NCBI RefSeq assembly: GCF_000147335.1
Contig: NC_014533.1
Coordinates: 806,001 to 870,000, forward strand
DNA length: 64,000 nucleotides
Origin: Gloeothece verrucosa PCC 7822
Lineage (GTDB): Bacteria; Cyanobacteriota; Cyanobacteriia; Cyanobacteriales; Microcystaceae
Direction of reading: 5' to 3'
Below the pieces are notes generated by a model. It ran no database searches and had not been told where the DNA came from. It saw only the letters and a program-made list of their open reading frames with translations. This document shows positions 58,879-64,000 of the stretch, one piece after another (positions within the stretch are counted from its first letter, which is position 1; every line of letters begins with the position of its first letter). A program made the position numbers and the translations under genes.

Positions 58879-59002
58879 ACTTGTTTAAATCGAAGCGCGG
58901 TAAGTTCTGCCCTTGAAAATAATATATCGTCCAATACAAAACTACGACTTTCCCGTTGCTCAATATTTAAGCCCAGTTCAGAGGCTATTTATAAAGTCAA
59001 TC

Positions 59003-59443
59003 TTAAGAAACGAGGCGACGCAACATTATCCTTGTCATAACTGCATAAATAGCGGCTTCACTCATTTCTGATAATTTTTCATAATCTTTACTCAAACGAC
59101 GATACCAGTTAAACCAGCCGAACGTTCGTTCCACAATCCATCTTTTCGGTAAAACTTTAAATTTTTTGTCTGAACGCTTTATTACTTCTACTCTTGCTTG
59201 AATCATCAACCAAATAGCCAGAGCAAATTTATCACCACTATAACCAGCATCTACCCACATTAAAGCCACTTTTTCAAGCAGTTTGGGATTTTCTTCTAAT
59301 AGTTCCATTACCGCCGTCGCCGCTAAGACTCTTTCTTGACCATGAGCTTCAGCTACAATTACTTTCAAGATTAATCCTAAACTATCAACTAATAATTGCC
59401 TTTTTCGGCCTTTGACTTTTTTTCCACCGTCAAAGCCATACAC
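59003..59443 (-). CDS. IS5 transposase, C-terminal frame
   Basis: The 146-residue frame reads MYGFDGGKKVKGRKRQLLVD, then VALMWVDAGYSGDKF (second Asp), KVLPKRWIVERTFGWFNWYR (Glu) and ends in RIMLRRLVS. It overlaps the N-terminal frame by 55 bp; together they form one complete DDE enzyme. The frames can be joined by a -1 shift in the A6G5 run (about 59450-59460). Confidence 0.7.
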   Translation of the reverse strand: MYGFDGGKKVKGRKRQLLVDSLGLILKVIVAEAHGQERVLAATAVMELLEENPKLLEKVALMWVDAGYSGDKFALAIWLMIQARVEVIKRSDKKFKVLPKRWIVERTFGWFNWYRRLSKDYEKLSEMSEAAIYAVMTRIMLRRLVS

Positions 59444-59784
59444 ATCCCCCTTTTTTCGGTTGTTTCCACCGATTGGCTGTCTGCTATGATTACACTACTT
59501 TGCGGAGATTTCCCTACCTGTTGACGAACCATCTGCCGGAGGGTGTGATTGATTTTTTCCCAAACCCCCTTTTTGACCCATTTGCGATAATAACTATAGA
59601 CTGTGGAGGGAGGAGGAAAATTTTTGGGTAAATATCTCCATTGGCATCCGGTCTTCAAATGATAATATATCGCATTACAGACTTGTCTAATATCTGTAGT
59701 ACGCGGATGTCCCCCGGATTTAGCGGCTGGAATAAGTGGGGCAAGCAATTCCCATTCGGCATCAGATAAATCACTTGGATACAA
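59389..59784 (-). CDS. IS5 transposase, N-terminal frame
   Basis: The 131-residue frame starts MYPSDLSDAEWELLAPLIPA, with GCQWRYLPKNFPPPSTVYSY and VIIADSQSVETTEKRG, where the first catalytic Asp lies (IADSQSVE). After the A6G5 run it leaves the transposase reading frame and ends soon. Either a programmed frameshift or a mutation explains this; the layout is normal for this IS5 subgroup. Confidence 0.7.
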   Translation of the reverse strand: MYPSDLSDAEWELLAPLIPAAKSGGHPRTTDIRQVCNAIYYHLKTGCQWRYLPKNFPPPSTVYSYYRKWVKKGVWEKINHTLRQMVRQQVGKSPQSSVIIADSQSVETTEKRGMCMALTVEKKSKAEKGNY

Positions 59785-59919
59785 GCAGATCGCTCCTCAC
59801 TTTTGATTGCGAACAATTACCCAGATTAGATTAATCGTTTTTGGCCTATTTTTTTCTTGTCTTTAGATTTACTTTATAAACACCCTCTTAGTGTAGTTGT
59901 ATCGGTTATTTTCCCGTCC

Positions 59920-59943
59920 AAATATGCACAATTGTGCATATTT
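59920..59943. promoter_or_regulatory. Perfect 24-bp palindrome at the integrase stop codon
   Basis: The 12-base arms AAATATGCACAA and TTGTGCATATTT meet without a spacer. The palindrome overlaps the first base pairs of the integrase stop codon. It could be a recombination core site for the neighbouring tyrosine recombinase, or an operator; no second copy is seen in the window. Confidence 0.5.
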
Positions 59944-60913
59944 ACCAAGATAAGGGAAGTAACTCCACAGCGCGACGTTTTACTTCATCTCCTCTGCGAT
60001 CATATTTAGCGGTAGTTAATGTCGAAGAATGCCCGGCCAATTGAGAGACGGTTACTATATCTACACCCGCCTCTAATAGATTAGAAATGTAGGTACGCCG
60101 GCAATCATGAGGAGAACAAGACGAAATTTCTGCCTGTTGTGCCCGTTTTTGAAGAATATACAGTACAGACTGCGACGAAAGGGATCTCCATAGTAACTCT
60201 TTTCCTTTACTAATGGCCATCAATAGCGGTCCAGGTGACATTGAACGTACAGCCAACCAAGCTTTGACGAGTAATTGACATTTTTGGGGTAGTGGCACGA
60301 TTCGGGATTTCCCCCCCTTAGCACCCCGAATGTGTAAATCCCCACTCGTAAGGTCAAAATCTCCCAACCTCAGTGCTACTACTTCGCCTCTACGTAATCC
60401 AGCACCAATCACAATAGCAAGCAAAGCACTATCACGAAACCCAAATACACTTTCATCGGATGTCGCTACCTGCATTAAAGCGGTTACTTCATGGGGATGT
60501 AAATAACGCCCTTTGAGTTCAGTTTGGTAACTCACACGGGGTAGTTCAATTGCGTCCACATAATCCTCTGAAGAAATTAACTTAAGCTTTCTAGCCTCAG
60601 ATAGAACGCGGCGTAAGGCTGTGAGCATCTGGTTAACTGTGGAAGGGGCGTACAATTCCAATAAAACGGTTCGGAGGGCGATCGTATGCTGGTAACGAAG
60701 CTGTGCCCAATCCAAGGATTTTGCATCACAGCGACGATTGGTTAGGAGTCCGGCCATTAAATCGAGGTTACGCCGCATGGTTTGACGGGATTGGGGTCTA
60801 AGTTGGGCCAAATACACAAAGGCTGGATTTAACGACTGTGTTTTGGGAAGGATTTGTCCTTGACCATTAGTCAATAAAAATTGTTCCCCGTCTGGGGAGA
60901 TGTTAGAATTCAT
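59942..60913 (-). CDS. Tyrosine recombinase/integrase
   Basis: The 323-residue protein has an N-terminal core-binding domain (MRRNLDLMAGLL...STVNQMLTALRRVL) and a catalytic domain with Arg174 (AGLRRGEVVALR), His269 and Arg272 (PHDCRRTYISNLLEAG), His295 (LAGHSST) and the nucleophile Tyr304 (AKYDRRGDEV). All key residues are present. It probably resolves or integrates the replicon. It stands beside a 24-bp palindrome and a DUF3987 gene. Confidence 0.92.
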   Translation of the reverse strand: MNSNISPDGEQFLLTNGQGQILPKTQSLNPAFVYLAQLRPQSRQTMRRNLDLMAGLLTNRRCDAKSLDWAQLRYQHTIALRTVLLELYAPSTVNQMLTALRRVLSEARKLKLISSEDYVDAIELPRVSYQTELKGRYLHPHEVTALMQVATSDESVFGFRDSALLAIVIGAGLRRGEVVALRLGDFDLTSGDLHIRGAKGGKSRIVPLPQKCQLLVKAWLAVRSMSPGPLLMAISKGKELLWRSLSSQSVLYILQKRAQQAEISSCSPHDCRRTYISNLLEAGVDIVTVSQLAGHSSTLTTAKYDRRGDEVKRRAVELLPLSW

Positions 60914-61396
60914 GGGAGCGGGGATAGAAACAAGGAATCGGTGTATTTAAAATAATTATCCCCTTTTTTTCGGGCTGGTCATTCCTAATTAAGATTACTT
61001 ATCGAAAAAACATTTATCATTAGCACTACATCTACTACTACACTAATATTACTTCTGAGGTTTAATCAGTACAAATAAACCGATCAAGCGCAGCGAAGCT
61101 GTTCGCAGTTATTAAGACCTAAAATTTTAGACGCGATCGTTTACCTAGCTCTTTTGGGTGCTAGGAATTTTTTTTTCTAATGAATGAGCATTTATCAACT
61201 TATGGGGAAACTGACCTCAAAAAATCTCAATTTGTGCCCCGTAGATAAAATCTATAGAGTCGATCATCCAGTTTTATTGGTAAAGAACAAATGTTCATCT
61301 GCGCTCTAGTAAGTCGCTGTCATCATCGGATCACAGTACACCAGATTTAATCTCCCGATCGGGTGCGGGTATAAAAACCCGGATAAAAGAAGGCAA
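60914..61396. other. Intergenic region between integrase and DUF3987 gene
   Basis: No gene is seen. At 61144-61176 CCTAGC and GCTAGG form a stem followed by a T-run, which looks like a rho-independent terminator on the plus strand. Other short inverted repeats are present (GCGCAGCGAAGCTG). Confidence 0.4.
61144..61176 (+). terminator. Terminator-like hairpin
   Basis: Stem CCTAGC / GCTAGG with a 10-base loop, then AATTTTTTTTT. No plus-strand gene ends here, so its role is unclear. Confidence 0.4.
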
Positions 61397-64000
61397 TCAG
61401 GTCATGATATCGCCTATTTGCCCATCATTCCCCAATAAACCCTCGACAAACAGCGACAACTGTTCTAACAAACCCGGTTGCTCGGTAGAAATAGTTTTTT
61501 CATTATTATGTTCAGGGGACGGGTTAGCTACGGATTGTGAGTCAATTCTTTTCAATTTAATTTCTGGTAGAGGTTGCCCATCCAATCTCTGCCACTTAGA
61601 AGAATCTAAAACAGGAATTTCCAAGCTTTGTCCGTCGTATTTTAGCCAAATTATTTGATTGCCCTCGGCATCGGAGCGGATACTGACTATAGTCCCCAGT
61701 TGACCGGTTATCGTTGAACGCACCCGTACACCAGTTAACTCAGGATATTTGGCATCGGGCGCTCCCTTTAAAAACTCAAGTAATTCCTGTTGTTGTTGCT
61801 CAGATAACAGTTCTACAGATTGAACATTATAAGTTTTTTCTAGGTGTATCCGTAGCTGACAATTACTATAGCCGGTGCGAGTCATTTGATGTTCTATGCC
61901 TTCGGCAAGTTGTACCTCACTCGAGAGAGAAGGAACTGCAACGGCGGCTATAACTTCGGTTGCCCAGTGCCGTATTCCTAGCCATCGGGCAATAACTATA
62001 AATCGTTGCCGCCCTACTTTCGACTTGGTTTGCTCTAGGAGGGCTAAAGCCTGATCAATTAGTGCAAACCAACGTTGGAAATAATTCGGACAAATTCGTT
62101 CAACCGCGACTGAACAAGTATTATATTTCTGCTCACTCAATCGTATTAGTTGCAAAAAGTCGTCACCGAGAAATTCTAAACAATTACCAGCAACAGCCAT
62201 CTCCAAGTCATCTAAAAATTTAAGCAACCATTCAACATCAGCCGCCACACAACTGTCATCAGGTGGCAAAGCAACAGAAGGCGCGTCCTTATTGGACTGT
62301 GGGGAATTTTGACCACAAGTGGCATCGAGCGGGATCGAGGGGGAATCAGCCTCGATCCCGTACGGTGATTGGCTTTGCCCATCATACCTGTCACGATGAG
62401 ACTCTCTATCAATAGTAGAGTCTTGAGGAAACTCGATAGCAATATTAAGATCTTCACTTAATTCATTAGAAACAATCTTAGATGACTCAAGGATCGACTC
62501 AACATTTAAATTCGTGACAGTTAAGTCATTTAATTCCTTATCTGGGGGGGGTTTTATCTCATCATTAAGTGTTGACACTTTGTTGTCAGTCCTGACCTCA
62601 AAATCTTCTGTCCCATTAATTTTACTACCATTTTCCGATCCATTAGCGATCGTGCCGCTTGTGCCGCTTGTATCCACTTGACAAATTTTTAGGGTTTTAG
62701 AAGGAACATATTGAGCTAAACCCGCTTCAACGAGCGATCGCATGACGGACTTAAGCTGAGGGTCGTTTAATTCCCTCAACCGGCGGCTACCCCGTCTAGC
62801 ATCGCGCAGGGTAAGTTCACCTTTCTTTTTCAACAGGTCAAGAAGGGTGATCGCATTGCCCTCAAGGGTTAGGGAGGAAGAATTCTTCGCCAAGACGAAT
62901 CTTAATTGCCCGATGAACCAGTTAGTCACATAAATGGCTCTCTGCATGGTAAGGCCACTGACAGCAGGGTCTAAATAACCACTGTCCCACGCCCAAATTA
63001 AATGCAGCAGCAGAGCGAGTCTTACACAATAAGTCTCAAACTTGGGATAAGCTATCTCCAGAGCGGCAATGGTTTCGCGTTTCATCTTCCTCACAAGCTG
63101 ATGCTGCCATTTTTGAAACACGGCCTTAGCTTGCTTGGAGAGAATAAAATCACGCTCAGGAAGTAAGCGCAACCATTCAAGCAAGTCCCGGCTGATGCGG
63201 GTTAAGCCAAAATCGACCTCCCCATCTGAGAATAAATCTAAGAAAGGTTCCGGCAGTTCGGTGGCACAGATGAGCCATCGCGCTAAAGCACCGGTGTAGT
63301 CGGTATCGGAATATTTTGACTGAAGTTCGGCTAGAGCTTCCCATTGTATGGTTCCGGTTACACTAACTGCTGTGCGTTTTAAATAGGTAGATTCCCCTTT
63401 GCGGTCTTTAGAGTAAGTCTTGCCGCCAAACAGGGTTAAATCGATCGTATCATCATCCCCGTGGCCATTGCGGAACTTATTCATCCGCTTGAAGTAACCA
63501 GCAAGCTCATCAACCTTATTGAGTAAGCCTTGGGGGTTTTCAGAGTGAAGCTTAATCGTGCCCTCATAATTAACATCACGAGTGACAAAACGCCTACAAA
63601 CGGGTTCAACGGGTTTGGGTCCACGTTCATCTTTTTTGCGTTGATGCCAAGCCTCAAGTTCCTCTTCATAATGTTGGCATTCCCTTTCGTGTTGAGAAAT
63701 CGCTTCTTCTTCCATCTGTTCGAGCGCTTCGGTAGCATTATCCAGGGCGGGGGACTTGCGATCGCCACTATTGGCGACGACCATCGTGCGAAGGATACAG
63801 GGCTGAACGTATTTCGAGGAAGCCTTGACGACGAGGCGGGAGGAAACCCCCACCCCGGTAGCCCACACCGGCAGGATGTGAGTAAATATGGCCTCGACGG
63901 CGGTGGGCATAGCTCTTGCTGTTTGTTCAAGGGGGATGGACAAAGAAGGGGGAAGGACTTTTCTAATATCTAAACTGTGTTTGTGTAGAGATAACAAGTG
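61397..64000 (-). CDS. DUF3987 domain protein, N-terminus outside the window
   Basis: At least 866 residues are encoded and the frame is open to the right edge; the only start in sight is a TTG at 63997, so the gene most likely begins further right. RKSPALDNATEALEQMEEEA, EEELEAWHQRKKDERGPKPV, LLNKVDELAGYFKRMN and SVTGTIQWEALAEL match DUF3987, a helicase-like domain on plasmids and prophages. A Ser/Thr-rich linker and a C-terminal region with VRVRSTITGQLGTIVSIRSD (an SH3-like fold) follow. A replication or primase-associated role is likely. Confidence 0.8.
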   Translation of the reverse strand, partial: HLLSLHKHSLDIRKVLPPSLSIPLEQTARAMPTAVEAIFTHILPVWATGVGVSSRLVVKASSKYVQPCILRTMVVANSGDRKSPALDNATEALEQMEEEAISQHERECQHYEEELEAWHQRKKDERGPKPVEPVCRRFVTRDVNYEGTIKLHSENPQGLLNKVDELAGYFKRMNKFRNGHGDDDTIDLTLFGGKTYSKDRKGESTYLKRTAVSVTGTIQWEALAELQSKYSDTDYTGALARWLICATELPEPFLDLFSDGEVDFGLTRISRDLLEWLRLLPERDFILSKQAKAVFQKWQHQLVRKMKRETIAALEIAYPKFETYCVRLALLLHLIWAWDSGYLDPAVSGLTMQRAIYVTNWFIGQLRFVLAKNSSSLTLEGNAITLLDLLKKKGELTLRDARRGSRRLRELNDPQLKSVMRSLVEAGLAQYVPSKTLKICQVDTSGTSGTIANGSENGSKINGTEDFEVRTDNKVSTLNDEIKPPPDKELNDLTVTNLNVESILESSKIVSNELSEDLNIAIEFPQDSTIDRESHRDRYDGQSQSPYGIEADSPSIPLDATCGQNSPQSNKDAPSVALPPDDSCVAADVEWLLKFLDDLEMAVAGNCLEFLGDDFLQLIRLSEQKYNTCSVAVERICPNYFQRWFALIDQALALLEQTKSKVGRQRFIVIARWLGIRHWATEVIAAVAVPSLSSEVQLAEGIEHQMTRTGYSNCQLRIHLEKTYNVQSVELLSEQQQQELLEFLKGAPDAKYPELTGVRVRSTITGQLGTIVSIRSDAEGNQIIWLKYDGQSLEIPVLDSSKWQRLDGQPLPEIKLKRIDSQSVANPSPEHNNEKTISTEQPGLLEQLSLFVEGLLGNDGQIGDIMT

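Larger units (their letters stand above)
58981..59887. mobile_element. IS5 family element with two overlapping frames
   Basis: The ends GAGGCTATTTATAAAGTCAA (58981) and, inverted, GAGGGTGTTTATAAAGTAAA (ending 59887) are imperfect inverted repeats. Two overlapping minus-strand frames encode the transposase, the layout of the IS427-like group of IS5. Confidence 0.75.

Noticed and set aside
61404..61953. Plus-strand short frames opposite the DUF3987 gene
   Set aside because: Antisense shadows of a long, well-supported minus-strand gene.

Overview
The window looks like an accessory replicon (probably a large plasmid) or a mobile-element-rich island of a cyanobacterium. The signs are AT-rich DNA, scattered HIP1 octamers (GCGATCGC), cyanobacteria-typical families (AAA-like ATPases fused to Ser/Thr kinase and GAF domains, CHASE2 sensors, NB-ARC/TPR regulators, III-B CRISPR with an RT-Cas1 fusion), and a tyrosine integrase beside a DUF3987-type plasmid protein at the right end.

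Layout. 1-2 kb: start of a secreted protein, then a decayed insertion sequence (IS) with perfect terminal repeats and the tail of a broken AAA-like ATPase gene. 2-19 kb, minus strand: a very large Ser/Thr kinase-AAA-GAF-AAA protein and a RiPP cluster of the thiazole/oxazole type (TOMM), with two paralogous cyclodehydratases of fused E1-like/YcaO type, a SagB-type dehydrogenase, a candidate precursor, a CxxCH protein and an amidohydrolase. A decayed ISAzo13-like element is inserted at the stop codon of the second YcaO gene. 19-26.8 kb: nested IS elements around an intact bacterial gasdermin (pore-forming) gene, a polytopic membrane protein and a Phd/VapC-type toxin-antitoxin pair.

26.9-46.4 kb is a defence island. 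It has a III-B interference operon (cas10/cmr2, cmr3, cmr4, cmr5 and a cmr6-cmr1 fusion) and two CRISPR arrays (13 and 31 full repeats plus a decayed terminal repeat), both with the leader on the right and transcribed leftwards. Between them lie a lone plus-strand one-helix membrane protein and an adaptation operon (RT-cas1, cas2, RelE-like toxin, two small unknown genes). To the right is a two-gene NB-ARC + TPR module. No cas6 is visible.

46.5-55.8 kb: a 1263-residue protein carrying the DxDGD and VDxPK signatures of two-barrel RNA polymerases (the QDE-1/RDR and YonO class). Its 3' end is cut by an IS and it has a divergent small partner gene. A decayed second copy of this divergent start region lies 4 kb away. 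Between them are a HEPN module, small unknown genes, an XRE regulator with an inverted-repeat operator and a phage-type antirepressor. 55.8-60 kb: a CHASE2 sensor gene split by an IS630 element, a filamentous-haemagglutinin fragment and an IS5 element. 60-64 kb: tyrosine recombinase and the 3' part of a DUF3987 gene running off the window.

Three IS insertions can be removed on paper, each with a TA duplication, to restore an uninterrupted reading frame: in an ISAs1 transposase, the CHASE2 gene and the putative polymerase. This supports the annotation of those broken genes. The items most worth follow-up are the putative DPBB polymerase with its divergent partner, the orphan gasdermin, the membrane protein inside the type III CRISPR locus and the two-YcaO RiPP cluster.
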